From JANQLU01 sp964434955 (GTDB lineage Bacteria; Planctomycetota; Planctomycetia; Pirellulales; Pirellulaceae), in assembly GCA_964434955.1 (NCBI GenBank), contig CAYSXI010000030.1, forward strand, positions 1-37,089: a DNA stretch of 37,089 nucleotides, read 5' to 3'. Positions 1-8,495 of the stretch are shown piece by piece; position 1 is the first letter of the stretch, and every line of letters starts with the position of its first letter. Made by a program: the position numbers and the translations under genes. The notes under the pieces were generated by a model. That model saw only the letters and a program-made list of their open reading frames with translations. It was not told where the DNA came from and did not search any database.

Positions 1-2
1 TG

Positions 3-128
3 GATGTCCTGACCTGCGAAGAGCGCGATTCGCTTGGTGTGATATGGTACGAAAACCCGATTCGAAACCGAAAGTTGCCTTTGGGTGCTTGGCGAATCGC
101 CTATCTGAATCGCGGATTGGAGCCATGA
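3..128 (+). CDS. C-terminal fragment of an unidentified protein (cut by window start)
   Basis: A reading frame open from the first bases ends at a TGA at 126-128, giving 41 residues that finish with AWRIAYLNRGLEP. The composition is protein-like, with Trp, Tyr and balanced charge, and the frame is in register from the window edge. The beginning lies outside the window and no family can be recognised from this tail. The other forward frames are less convincing: one stops at position 10, and the other runs to about 200 with a less protein-like composition. Function unknown. Confidence 0.5.
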   Translation, partial: DVLTCEERDSLGVIWYENPIRNRKLPLGAWRIAYLNRGLEP

Positions 129-465
129 CAGGCTGCGAAGGCAGACGGCGATCCTTTCAAGTGAAATGCGAAAAAATTTCCGGGACTGCTCGATTTTGTT
201 AAAGTTGGCAATCGAAAAACTACGCCAACTTACCGGGTCCTCCACCTCGTCGTTGCTTTGCTAGCCGTTGCTGCTATCACGTTTGGAAAAATTCGGCTCG
301 AATTTCCGCTTCCAACTGGTTTTGCGTTTGGCCAGGTTATGAGGGATTCCCTCGATACCGATGAAATGAAAATGAACACCTCGGCATGCGCCGATACCCG
401 CCGCAATGTTCGTCCGGTTTCTATCCGAGTACACGGAAAGTACTCTCTTCGGAGTTGCAGGAACG
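129..465. other. Intergenic region, no supported gene
   Basis: This stretch separates the truncated first gene from the large membrane-anchored protein. Short open frames exist on both strands but have no ribosome binding site or recognisable family. It probably carries the promoter of the following gene, but I see no convincing -35/-10 pair. Confidence 0.5.
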
Positions 466-3400
466 ATGTCAACGAACCAAGGAAAATGGCCGATTGTGCT
501 CGCGGTGGGCTTGCTGTGCCTGATGACCCTGCTGTCGATCTTCAGTTGGTCGGGACAAAACCCGGTCCAAAACCGGCTTTCGAGCGTTGAGCCGGAACCT
601 CGCCCGAGTTCGATCCTGGTTGAGGAATTGAAGTCTCATTTCGCGAAACCGATTTCACCGCGATTGCCGGCCGAGAAACCAAAACCAAAGCTCAATCGAT
701 ATGAGTCGGAGTTTGGCGACCCGAATCAAAAAGCTGACCCGGGATCCGATTCTCAATTCAATCCCACCAAGAATACCGTTGGCGATACACTGGCAACGCA
801 AGATGGAAATCGTCCGCCAAGCAACTTGCTTGTATCCAACACAAAGCCAATCGCAGGCGAGATTTCGAATTCCCAGTCGAATCAAAGATCAATCGAAGTC
901 ACTCCACGTGATCAAGGCAATTGGCCATTGATTACAAATTCTGGAGCGGACCTGTCTCAGAATCAACGCCTTCAGGATGTGTTTGGAGATAAGACCAGGT
1001 TCGATTTTGAATCGATTCCAAATCGCCCATTGAAAAAAACACCGTCGCTTTCCGAAGGCGAGAGTTCACTACTCGTCAATCCGAGCAACGATATCGACCT
1101 TTCTCAGAATGAGATCGAAAGTCAGCGCTTGGCCCAGGTCGACCCCTCGAGTGAGAACGCCAACATTCGCTCGCCCAATTCGGAACTCCCTCCCGAAAAA
1201 GCGGATTCTGATTCGACACGAGAAGAAAACACGAGCGAGAAACCCAAATCGGATCCACTCGATTTCCTTCCGGAAAATTCCGTCTTCCCCCAGCTCAAGG
1301 AAGGTCGACTTCCGAGAATTTCCTCATTGAGGCCTTCGGTTAAATCGAGTTCCTCCAAAGTGGCTCAAGACGACGCCATCATTGACCTGATCGGCAACCG
1401 GAGCGACTCTCAAAAACCAACGCAAGCGCATGGCACGTTCCGCGTTGCGAATCAAGAAAAAAGCAGCGAGCGCGAATCGCCAATCGAACATCGGATCAAC
1501 AAGTCATCCGAACCCCATGGCGCCCGTTTGGGATCACCCCGCAATCATGGGAGCCAATCGTCTCAACCGGTGGTCGTGTCTCCTGCCTCCACGACGAAAC
1601 GCCAACCATTGGTCGAAGCGAAAGAGAACAATGTTACCGGGCCACCCGTATGGCCAAGTGTCAATCCGTTTCTGGCAGAAATCAACGAACTGGGACGTTC
1701 GCCAGAGTTGCAAACATGGTCAAGAGATACCGCAACGATTGTCACTTCATTGTCGAAAACCCATGACTTGGCTCAGCCCGAAGTCGGAAAAGAACTCAAG
1801 GCTTTGTTTCAACAGATATCAAAGTTGGACGCTTTGGGTTCTCAAGCTCTCGAATTGGAATCCAATCGGCAAAACCAATTAATATTAAGCAGCGCCATTC
1901 AACGCATGCGATACCGACTACAACGCCGGGTTGAGATATGGAGTGCGGTGTACCGACTGGCAGCCTCCGGCGAGAGCAACCAAGAAGCGAATATCACCAC
2001 GGACTCGAGAAACCCGTTTCCGTTTCGTTTTGATAATGTTCCCCAGTCCTGGCTGGATTATCTCCACGTCGCCGAGTTGCAAAAGGTCTTCAATGACCCG
2101 CGCTCCACGGAAAGGCAAAAGACTTTCGTCAGCCGTCGCTTCCTGATGCGAGCAACCGCCAACCACCTCAACGAAGAACAGTTTCGCTTTGTCGAGAAAA
2201 TCATTTCCGCAAAACTGGCGCGATTTGTTCGCAATCATGCTACGCGAAAGACGGACCTGGTTCAGTTTCTCGCTCATCTCGAGCAGTTTGAAATTGCCGG
2301 CGGGGGCATCGCGCATTATTACCTCAATGACCACTATCAAAACTTGTATTGGTCGAATGATCCGGCTGCCAACTATCTGGCAGAGTTGATTGACGTCCAT
2401 TATCGGAATGCCAACATTCGCGTTTCGGTGTCGGAAAAACTGATCAACCGCTTGCTGCCTGAGCTGCCGTTTCGCGATCAGGATTCAGAAATCCGCGGGT
2501 TTGGCTCCAATATTTTCGGCCCAAGCGTGATTTCCAAAAACGTCTCTGTCGACCTAAAACCCAATCAAGAACTTTGGCAAGTTCAGTTGACGGCGAAAGG
2601 GCAAATCTCTCGCGCACGCAGCCATCGAGAACCACTGATTGCGAGCCTCAATGAAGCTTCGTATTCAGCCGCCAAAGACATTTTTGTCGGCCCGCGGAAA
2701 ACCACACAGGGCGAAACCAACGTGGAGGCGGGCGGGCCCCAATTGGCGGAGATGAAAATCAAGAATGCGACGCGCGAACGATTTGATCGTGAAGTTCAAT
2801 CCGGTCTTCAGCAACTCGCGAATGCCGTGCACAAGCGGTGGTTTTATCCGCTTGCGACCATGGACCTCGAACCCAAGTCCGTCAACATGCACACCACCGA
2901 AGAACGCATGATCCTTCGCTACCGATTGGGAGGCCAAGATCAGATGGCGGCGCACACGGCGCGTCCAATGGCGATTCGGAACAGTGTCCTTAGCGCTCAA
3001 GTCCATGAGTCCGCCGTCAACAACTTCATCGCGAAAACCATGATCGGCGGACGCCGGTTTACCATGCAAGAATTTGTCAAATACCTGAATCGAGTTCTTG
3101 GCTTCGACGTTATTTCTCCAGATGATCCCGAACTGGATAACGATGTCGAGTTTGTCCTTGCCAAGCTTGATCCCATTCGCATGGATTTTGATGACAATCA
3201 TTTGTCAGTCACCGTTCGCTTGCGCAACTTGCGAATCGGTAGTAGCGTTTGGAAGAACGTCGCTGTGACCTGTCCTTTTGATCTTGTTGCTCAAGGATTG
3301 AATGTCCGCCTCCAGAAACGAGAGCCCGGTATTCAGCTTAAAGGCCGTCAGCTTCGCCTGCGTGACCAAATCGCCATTCGTTCGATTTTCCACAAGCTAA

Positions 3401-3615
3401 TCGAACGGGACTTTTCTTTTGAGCTAAACGACTTGCCGATGGTCAGTCAGCTCAAACTCAAAGGCCTTTGGGTGAGTCAACTCGTGTTCGCCAAAGGCTG
3501 GGTCGGTTGCTCGATCAATGACGAATCGACACTGCCCAATCGTTCCACGGTGCCGAAGGATCAGGAAACGCATCACCTGAGCCGGCAACCACATCAACCG
3601 AACCCGATTCGTTAG
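466..3615 (+). CDS. Large membrane-anchored protein with low-complexity linker, function unknown
   Basis: The product is about 1049 residues. An upstream in-frame ATG at 406 exists, but the ATG at 466 is preferred because it follows purine-rich GGAGTTGCAGGAACG and places a short polar N-terminus directly before a hydrophobic segment (about residues 9-28). That segment reads as a signal anchor. Residues about 35-400 are rich in Ser, Pro, Asn, Gln, Glu and Lys and look disordered. From about residue 410 to the end the sequence looks folded, first helical, then mixed alpha/beta with several basic stretches. The likely topology is a short cytoplasmic tail, one membrane helix and a long extracytoplasmic arm carrying a C-terminal domain. 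I recognise no family and see no catalytic motif. A structural or envelope-spanning role is inference only. The gene appears monocistronic. Confidence 0.85.
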   Translation: MSTNQGKWPIVLAVGLLCLMTLLSIFSWSGQNPVQNRLSSVEPEPRPSSILVEELKSHFAKPISPRLPAEKPKPKLNRYESEFGDPNQKADPGSDSQFNPTKNTVGDTLATQDGNRPPSNLLVSNTKPIAGEISNSQSNQRSIEVTPRDQGNWPLITNSGADLSQNQRLQDVFGDKTRFDFESIPNRPLKKTPSLSEGESSLLVNPSNDIDLSQNEIESQRLAQVDPSSENANIRSPNSELPPEKADSDSTREENTSEKPKSDPLDFLPENSVFPQLKEGRLPRISSLRPSVKSSSSKVAQDDAIIDLIGNRSDSQKPTQAHGTFRVANQEKSSERESPIEHRINKSSEPHGARLGSPRNHGSQSSQPVVVSPASTTKRQPLVEAKENNVTGPPVWPSVNPFLAEINELGRSPELQTWSRDTATIVTSLSKTHDLAQPEVGKELKALFQQISKLDALGSQALELESNRQNQLILSSAIQRMRYRLQRRVEIWSAVYRLAASGESNQEANITTDSRNPFPFRFDNVPQSWLDYLHVAELQKVFNDPRSTERQKTFVSRRFLMRATANHLNEEQFRFVEKIISAKLARFVRNHATRKTDLVQFLAHLEQFEIAGGGIAHYYLNDHYQNLYWSNDPAANYLAELIDVHYRNANIRVSVSEKLINRLLPELPFRDQDSEIRGFGSNIFGPSVISKNVSVDLKPNQELWQVQLTAKGQISRARSHREPLIASLNEASYSAAKDIFVGPRKTTQGETNVEAGGPQLAEMKIKNATRERFDREVQSGLQQLANAVHKRWFYPLATMDLEPKSVNMHTTEERMILRYRLGGQDQMAAHTARPMAIRNSVLSAQVHESAVNNFIAKTMIGGRRFTMQEFVKYLNRVLGFDVISPDDPELDNDVEFVLAKLDPIRMDFDDNHLSVTVRLRNLRIGSSVWKNVAVTCPFDLVAQGLNVRLQKREPGIQLKGRQLRLRDQIAIRSIFHKLIERDFSFELNDLPMVSQLKLKGLWVSQLVFAKGWVGCSINDESTLPNRSTVPKDQETHHLSRQPHQPNPIR

Positions 3616-3915
3616 AAACCGGCCGAATCGAATTGCTTGGCCCGGACCCCGTCAGCATGCGGGTGAGCCCGTTCCCTGAGCTTCGTTTCACCCGTCTTCT
3701 CGCAACCTTTTGTTGTTTCCGCCACATGGCGGCCTTCCAACTGGGGAACTTCAGGGCCTGCAAAATCGGCATCATCCGGCTTTGACGCTTGAAGCGACTA
3801 AAATCCCGGGCAGAGCTCTTTATCACTTGCGACTTCGCTAGGCGATTTTTGTTGACGGTCCATTTGGCAGTCTATAATGGAACCATCCATGACTCGTCTT
3901 TGAGACTTCTGTCCC
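3616..3915. other. Intergenic region with promoter for the C1 peptidase gene
   Basis: These 300 bases lie between the large anchored protein and the peptidase gene. A minus-strand open frame crossing the end of the upstream gene shows no family signature and is treated as spurious. The only clear element is a sigma70-like promoter at 3852-3878. Confidence 0.5.
3852..3878 (+). promoter_or_regulatory. Sigma70-like promoter upstream of the C1 peptidase gene
   Basis: TTGACG at 3852-3857 and a perfect TATAAT at 3873-3878 are separated by 15 bp, slightly shorter than the usual 16-18 bp. Transcription would start near 3885, giving a leader of about 30 nt before the ATG at 3916. It fits a housekeeping promoter. 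Confidence 0.5.
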
Positions 3916-4860
3916 ATGCAAGAATCTTTCAACTACACGACCGGCTGGATTCGTGACGTTCCAGACAATCGTGACATTTCTGCTGCCAACACCGAGATCG
4001 TCGAACTCCTGGCCAGGAACCAACTCGATGAACCGGTATCAATTGATGGAATGATCCATGCAGATCTTCGTCAATGGTTTCCTCCCGTTGAAAAGCAGGG
4101 CGAGATTCATTCCTGTTCGGCGCACGCCGGTGTTGCATTAATCGAATATTTTCAGCGCCGCGTCCTGAGTCGCCACGAAGATCTTTCGCGACTTTATCTA
4201 TACAAAATGGCCAGAAAACTGGGGCAGATTGTCGGCGATGGCGGCGCCCGAATTCGGGACATGTTCAAGGCCATCATCAAGCACGGACTTCCACCTGAAA
4301 AACTATGGCCATACGACATCAAGACCTTTGACAACGAACCCTCGCGAGAGTGTCAGCTTTATGTCCAGGATTATCAAAAGTTGAAGTATTACAAACTGGA
4401 CCCCGAGGATGCAGATCAATCCAAAGCCGATTTGAAGATGCAGATCTGTTCCAATTTGGTTTTCGGCTTTCCTTGCGTTTTCGGATTTCATCTTTACAAG
4501 TCGCATGTCCAGGGCCAAACAACCGGCAAGATCCCCTATCCAACCAGTCGAAGAAGGGGCGACGGGTATATCGGCGGCCACGCAGCGGTCGCAGTCGGAT
4601 TCGACAACGACATTGAAATCGTGAATGAATGGAATCCGAAAAAGCGAGTTTCCAAAGGCGCTTTTCTCATTCGTAACTCCTGGGGAAGTGAGTGGGGAGA
4701 CAATGGCTACGGTTGGTTGCCTTTCGACTACGTGACGGGCCGATACTGTCTCGCTTTCGATTGGTGGTCGATTGTGAATGAAGACTGGTTGAATCCCGAG
4801 GAGTATCTCGCTGATCGAGGCGACCTGGGAATTTCTTCCAAGAACCAGGCTGTCGGCTAA
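3916..4860 (+). CDS. Papain-like (C1 family) cysteine peptidase
   Basis: The 314-residue product has the ordered catalytic elements of clan CA, family C1. These are an oxyanion Gln in VEKQG (Q61), the nucleophile in HSCSAH (C67), the histidine in GGHAAVAVGF (H221), and the asparagine in IRNSWGSEWGDNGYG (N253). The N-terminal WIRDVPDNRD segment resembles the start of many bacterial C1 peptidases that lack a long propeptide. No signal peptide is visible, so a cytoplasmic location is likely. The Trp that usually follows the catalytic Cys is replaced by Ser, as in other bacterial members. Substrate unknown; peptide hydrolysis is inferred from the family. A near-consensus promoter lies just upstream and the gene seems to stand alone. 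Confidence 0.9.
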   Translation: MQESFNYTTGWIRDVPDNRDISAANTEIVELLARNQLDEPVSIDGMIHADLRQWFPPVEKQGEIHSCSAHAGVALIEYFQRRVLSRHEDLSRLYLYKMARKLGQIVGDGGARIRDMFKAIIKHGLPPEKLWPYDIKTFDNEPSRECQLYVQDYQKLKYYKLDPEDADQSKADLKMQICSNLVFGFPCVFGFHLYKSHVQGQTTGKIPYPTSRRRGDGYIGGHAAVAVGFDNDIEIVNEWNPKKRVSKGAFLIRNSWGSEWGDNGYGWLPFDYVTGRYCLAFDWWSIVNEDWLNPEEYLADRGDLGISSKNQAVG

Positions 4861-4945
4861 CCCCGAGCCAGTGAGCCTCGAGATTGCCTCAGCCGCACGG
4901 GGATGCGATCGGACGCGGGAGTTGGCATATCGGTGGCCCGCAGAT

Positions 4946-4975
4946 TTTCCATCAGCTCTTTCCCGCGTGTATAAT
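4946..4975 (+). promoter_or_regulatory. Possible promoter upstream of the 5067 gene
   Basis: A perfect TATAAT at 4970-4975 is preceded by TTTCCA at 4946-4951, which matches four of six -35 positions with an 18 bp spacer. It lies about 90 bp ahead of the next gene. The -35 is weak, so this is a candidate only. Confidence 0.3.
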
Positions 4976-5066
4976 TATCGGGCGTTCGCCGTTATCAAAA
5001 ACGCAAACCCGTTCGGCTCCGTATCCGCCTGAACGTGAAAAATGTTATCGTTCCATCTGATGAGAA

Positions 5067-5756
5067 GTGGAATTCAAACCTCGGGTGCCACTCGTGAAAG
5101 TTCTCTTTCAAGATTCGCGATTTTTTGAAGAGCACAAATTCGACAACGGCCAAGTCGTCAAAGCCCGCCCCAGGGACTATTTCATTTTTGATGTCTTGAA
5201 TCGAATTCAGTCGATCGGCGTCAACCTGGAGCCGGGACAGTCCTGGACCATCCGCAGCCGGAAATATTTGCTCAGCCTGATTGCCGTCAACCATCCTGTT
5301 TTACTACTAGCAATTGCGTTACGGTCCAAAAGCAAAATCAAGATTACCGCAGCCTTGTTTGCATGTCGACATTCGTTGAATGGCAAAGTTCCGGCTCGCA
5401 GTGCGATTTCCCTGAGTCAACATGAGGATCGGACCATTCGCCGACAAGCGATCCGACTTTTGTGCTCTGCCGGCCAGATGCAATGGGTCGACATTGCGTT
5501 GACTCAAAATCCGGACGCAGGGCTTTCGAATGCGATTCGCGGTCGCAATCGGGAATCATTTCAAGCCCGGATGAACCAGTACCTCGATGCCATCGAATGT
5601 CGCGAAACTGAAAACTGGGAACCGCAACCATCAAAACGAATCCAACTCGCGGCGGATCTGGATCTCGGTGCGCGACAAAAACACCCACCGAAAGCTTCCT
5701 GGTGGATTCGGTTCTTGCTGGAAAGAATCCACCTTCTCGTGCAGAAGTCAAAATAG
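5067..5756 (+). CDS. Hypothetical protein
   Basis: The frame encodes 229 residues. It has no signal peptide and no clear membrane helix. The middle part (about residues 75-150) is helical, with a stretch (QHEDRTIRRQAIRLLCSAG) that faintly recalls a HEAT-type helical pair, and the C-terminus is basic. An in-frame GTG at 5094 is an alternative start giving a product nine residues shorter; neither start has a strong ribosome binding site. No family recognised. It is kept as a gene because its frame is long, the opposite-strand frames are fragmented, and a possible promoter precedes it. Function unknown. Confidence 0.65.
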   Translation: MEFKPRVPLVKVLFQDSRFFEEHKFDNGQVVKARPRDYFIFDVLNRIQSIGVNLEPGQSWTIRSRKYLLSLIAVNHPVLLLAIALRSKSKIKITAALFACRHSLNGKVPARSAISLSQHEDRTIRRQAIRLLCSAGQMQWVDIALTQNPDAGLSNAIRGRNRESFQARMNQYLDAIECRETENWEPQPSKRIQLAADLDLGARQKHPPKASWWIRFLLERIHLLVQKSK

Positions 5757-5883
5757 CAGTCGGCCGGGGTTTCAACCGCAGGCAGGAAATTGCTCAACCT
5801 GAACCCGAATGGCCGATTCGATTGGCGCAAAAAAACCGGCCTCCAATCCGTGATTGAAGACCGGACGTCCAACAGGGTGAACT

Positions 5884-6969
5884 TTATTTTTTCTGAAGTT
5901 CTTTTACCGACTTCTGCAACTCACGGACAGTTTTTGTCAGATCCTTGATCGCCTGTTCGGTCGACTTCGGATTCGAACGAGAGTATTCAAAGGTTGAAGG
6001 AGTGAAGCTTTGTTGCGGTCGATAGTAGCCGCGTTGGATCGATTGTACGTCGTCCCAATATACCGGGTAACGGTTGAAACTTTGGAAGCCATCATTGGAT
6101 GACTTGCGTGCGGCCGCATAAACACGGGCGACGTACGCCTGGTACTTTTTCGGTATCTCTTCAATCTTGCCGTCCCGCACCGTCCAGGACTTACTCTTCT
6201 CTTTGATGACGATTACCGGATTCTGATTGCCTTTACGGCTCATGGAGATTTCGACATCCTCAGAGAAACTTGCTGAGCTCAACCAAGCAACGCGGTTGTC
6301 GCCGGGATTGAGATCCCAGTAGACAGTTCGTTTCTTCGGATCATTTACCATCCATTCGAAACTTGCTTTCTTTTGCTCAGGTCGCTTCTTGGGAGAGAGC
6401 GAAACGTCCATCACTTTGCCCTCGCGAACGACCTTCAGCTTGCACGTCTCGGTTTTTGCTTTGTCGATCAGGGAAGTCAGTTGTTTGACCGAAGTCAAAA
6501 CTGTTTTATTGAAAACCAGGATGACGTCACCTTTCTTCAAACCGGACTTCGAAGCCGGGCTGTTCTTGGTAATCGAGTTGATTCGCAATCCGCCTTCCTT
6601 ATACAGATCTCCCAGAGAAGCGATTTCGGACTTGATCTTCACTTTTCCAGCCGGGACACATTGAACACCCATCCAATACTTGGAAACGGAATTGGGGTCC
6701 TGGTAGGCAAAGCGCGCATAGTTTTCCAATGTTCGACCGTAATCTTGCGCTTCCAGGTTCCGGTTATATGACTTCAACCAGGCGTTGTAGGCATTGGCTT
6801 CCAGATTTTGCCGGTAGAGCTTTGAGTATTCGTCGAAGTTTTTGGGATAGACGTTGGATCGTTCCTGCTTTCCATTTGAGTTCGATTTTTGATCGTCCTG
6901 TGCAACCGCAAGCGAAGCAACAAGACCGACCAGCAAGACAGCCAGGGGTTTTGTAAAGTGACGATTCAT
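5884..6969 (-). CDS. Secreted PDZ-domain protein of the ECF sigma operon
   Basis: The frame extends further upstream, but the ATG at 6969 is chosen because it follows AAAAGGACTCTTC (Shine-Dalgarno AGGA) and begins a clear Sec signal (MNRHFTKPLAVLLVGLVASL, cleavage near AVAQ, residue about 24). The product is 361 residues. Residues about 45-95 are Asn/Tyr-rich. Residues about 100-193 form a PDZ-like domain with LRINSITKNSPASKSGLKKG followed by DVILVFNK. The last about 25 residues (KTVRELQKSVKELQKK) are a short coiled coil. It is probably extracytoplasmic. It is the third gene of a minus-strand set after an ECF sigma factor and an anti-sigma-like membrane protein. PDZ domains bind protein C-termini, so a sensing or regulated-proteolysis role is plausible but inferred. 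No protease catalytic motif is seen. Confidence 0.88.
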   Translation of the reverse strand: MNRHFTKPLAVLLVGLVASLAVAQDDQKSNSNGKQERSNVYPKNFDEYSKLYRQNLEANAYNAWLKSYNRNLEAQDYGRTLENYARFAYQDPNSVSKYWMGVQCVPAGKVKIKSEIASLGDLYKEGGLRINSITKNSPASKSGLKKGDVILVFNKTVLTSVKQLTSLIDKAKTETCKLKVVREGKVMDVSLSPKKRPEQKKASFEWMVNDPKKRTVYWDLNPGDNRVAWLSSASFSEDVEISMSRKGNQNPVIVIKEKSKSWTVRDGKIEEIPKKYQAYVARVYAAARKSSNDGFQSFNRYPVYWDDVQSIQRGYYRPQQSFTPSTFEYSRSNPKSTEQAIKDLTKTVRELQKSVKELQKK

Positions 6970-7051
6970 GAAGAGTCCTTTTCTAGTGATTGGATTTTGG
7001 TTGGGCGATGTATTTTCGTTTTGCGACAAAGTCGCGTGGCTTATCACGACG

Positions 7052-7702
7052 CTATTGAAACGCCGAAGTCCCCAGGTACTGGACTTCGAAATTCCGAACG
7101 GGCATTTCAATGGTGCCCCCGAAAGGCAATGAAACTTTTCGGATATCGTGATCTTCGTTGATGACGTACCCGGCACTCAGCATGTCACGACGAAATTGAT
7201 CAGGAATGGGAGTACTGCAACGCGAAAGGGCATCTGACAAAGCCAGGGTGTTCGGTGAGGGTTCAATGGGCTTCTTTGCGGCATCTTCAACCAATCCGGG
7301 ACGTTCGGAACCGGCAAAGGGAGTCGGGACATACTGACGTCCGATCAGGGCGCCAACAAACAACAGGGCGATGCCGATCGAGGCGACGAGACTCCAATGT
7401 TTGATGGACCAGTGTTCCGGCCGCCGCTCCCGCTTGGAAGGATCTGCTTGTGACTTGAATGGACGAGTGGCACTTGGCGCAGGAGTGGCACATGGGGCAG
7501 GATTGGCCGACACGTGTTCCCGTGGAACCGTTTCAGAACCATCGAGAGCACTCAGCGTTTCGTCCAGAATTTGTTTCTCGATGAAGCAAAGCGCGACGTA
7601 CTTCCAATCGCCATCTGCTGAGATCTGATCGACCAGATTCCGGCGTTCGTCCGAGTTCAGTTCGTTATCAACAAGTCGTTGAATGAGTCGTTCGCGATTC
7701 AT
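7052..7702 (-). CDS. Single-pass membrane protein, probable anti-sigma factor
   Basis: The product is 216 residues. The N-terminus (RLIQRLVDNELNSDERRNLV) resembles the short helical start of anti-sigma factors, which often reads VDGEL-x-x-EER. No zinc-binding HxxxCxxC motif is present. A Pro/Ala-rich linker (about residues 60-95) leads to one transmembrane helix (about 104-122), followed by an extracytoplasmic region that ends in a beta-rich segment. It begins 12 bp after the ECF sigma gene on the same strand. That position, plus the one-helix topology, is the main argument for anti-sigma function: holding the sigma factor at the membrane until an envelope signal arrives. The family assignment is inference from context and weak similarity. 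Confidence 0.8.
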   Translation of the reverse strand: MNRERLIQRLVDNELNSDERRNLVDQISADGDWKYVALCFIEKQILDETLSALDGSETVPREHVSANPAPCATPAPSATRPFKSQADPSKRERRPEHWSIKHWSLVASIGIALLFVGALIGRQYVPTPFAGSERPGLVEDAAKKPIEPSPNTLALSDALSRCSTPIPDQFRRDMLSAGYVINEDHDIRKVSLPFGGTIEMPVRNFEVQYLGTSAFQ

Positions 7703-7714
7703 GATTCAATTTCT

Positions 7715-8293
7715 CTACAAGTTTTCTTGATCGACCACGAACGAAGAACAAATGGCATTTCGAAGTCGGTTTCTAGCTCGACCGATTCGATAGATCACTT
7801 TGTCCTTCGTGATTCCGGTGTGTCGACTGATCTCATCGTAAGTCCATCCTTCGGCATGTTTCAAAAACAGGATTTCCCGATCCTGCCCTCCGAGCTGCTC
7901 CAGCGCCTGGCGAACCGCCCTTTGGTTTTCCCGGTTCACCAGGATCAAGACCGGCTCTTCAATCGAACCCATCGGTTCATCCAATTCGTTTGAAAACGGA
8001 CGCGACGTGGAGGTTCGAGTTGCTTTCTGTCTTCGGCGAAAAAGGCAAATTTGCTGCAGGGTGACGCGATACAACCAGGGAGCGACTTTGTCCGCATCCG
8101 GCCATCGGTCGGGTTTTCGGGTCACCGTGAGTGCAATCTCCTGGAAGACCTCGTCAACTTGATCCTCGTCACGCAACCGAGCGCGCAAGACTTTCCTCAA
8201 CCAGCGACCATGGTTTTTCCAAATCGCTGGCCAGCGATGGGGCGCAATTGCCTCACGGGCTCGGCTTGTCGGTTGATTCCTGCTGTCAGGCAT
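7715..8293 (-). CDS. ECF-type RNA polymerase sigma factor
   Basis: The 192-residue product has the two-domain layout of sigma70 ECF proteins. Region 2 is about residues 25-90, with VDEVFQEIALTVTRKPDRW and APWLYRVTLQQICLFRRR, the latter matching the WL..Ia.N...d..RR block. Region 4 is about residues 125-180, with LGGQDREILFLKHAEGWTYD and a helix-turn-helix in EISRHTGITKDKVIYRIGRA. It would direct RNA polymerase to a specific promoter set. It is the first gene of a minus-strand operon with an anti-sigma-like membrane protein and a secreted PDZ protein. A second sigma gene starts divergently about 200 bp away, so the shared region may hold both promoters. The start ATG at 8293 has only a weak ribosome binding site. 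Confidence 0.92.
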   Translation of the reverse strand: MPDSRNQPTSRAREAIAPHRWPAIWKNHGRWLRKVLRARLRDEDQVDEVFQEIALTVTRKPDRWPDADKVAPWLYRVTLQQICLFRRRQKATRTSTSRPFSNELDEPMGSIEEPVLILVNRENQRAVRQALEQLGGQDREILFLKHAEGWTYDEISRHTGITKDKVIYRIGRARNRLRNAICSSFVVDQENL

Positions 8294-8495
8294 CCAAAAA
8301 CTCGGGATCCACGAATTGCCAGCTTGTTGCAGATTAAGCGGTCTCCGCCGCTAGAATCAATTGGATAGATGCGCGCAGGACACGGTGCTGGGCAAGCAAT
8401 TGGCCAACAATCAAAAAAAATGAAGAATTGACCGTTTGACCTGTAAGATTCTGGCTTCCGCGGTATTAATCCCTACTGAACCGAGGAACATCATT
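8294..8495. promoter_or_regulatory. Divergent regulatory region between two sigma-factor operons
   Basis: About 200 bp separate the two divergently transcribed sigma genes, so promoters for both operons should lie here. A direct repeat TTGACC-GT-TTGACC occurs at 8428-8433 and 8436-8441, near the plus-strand gene. A small inverted repeat AGCGG-N6-CCGCT sits near 8338. Neither can be tied to a -10 element by eye, so the assignment rests on position. Confidence 0.4.

Noticed and set aside
258..590. A 110-codon plus-strand frame at the start of the window
   Set aside because: Runs into the large anchored protein in another frame; no binding site or family. The downstream frame is far longer and has a clear membrane segment.
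2665..3201. A 178-codon minus-strand frame inside the large anchored protein
   Set aside because: Opposite-strand shadow in a coding region; no start signal or domain.
3515..3826. A 103-codon minus-strand frame across the end of the large anchored protein
   Set aside because: It overlaps a well-supported coding end, has no binding site and a basic, non-protein-like composition.
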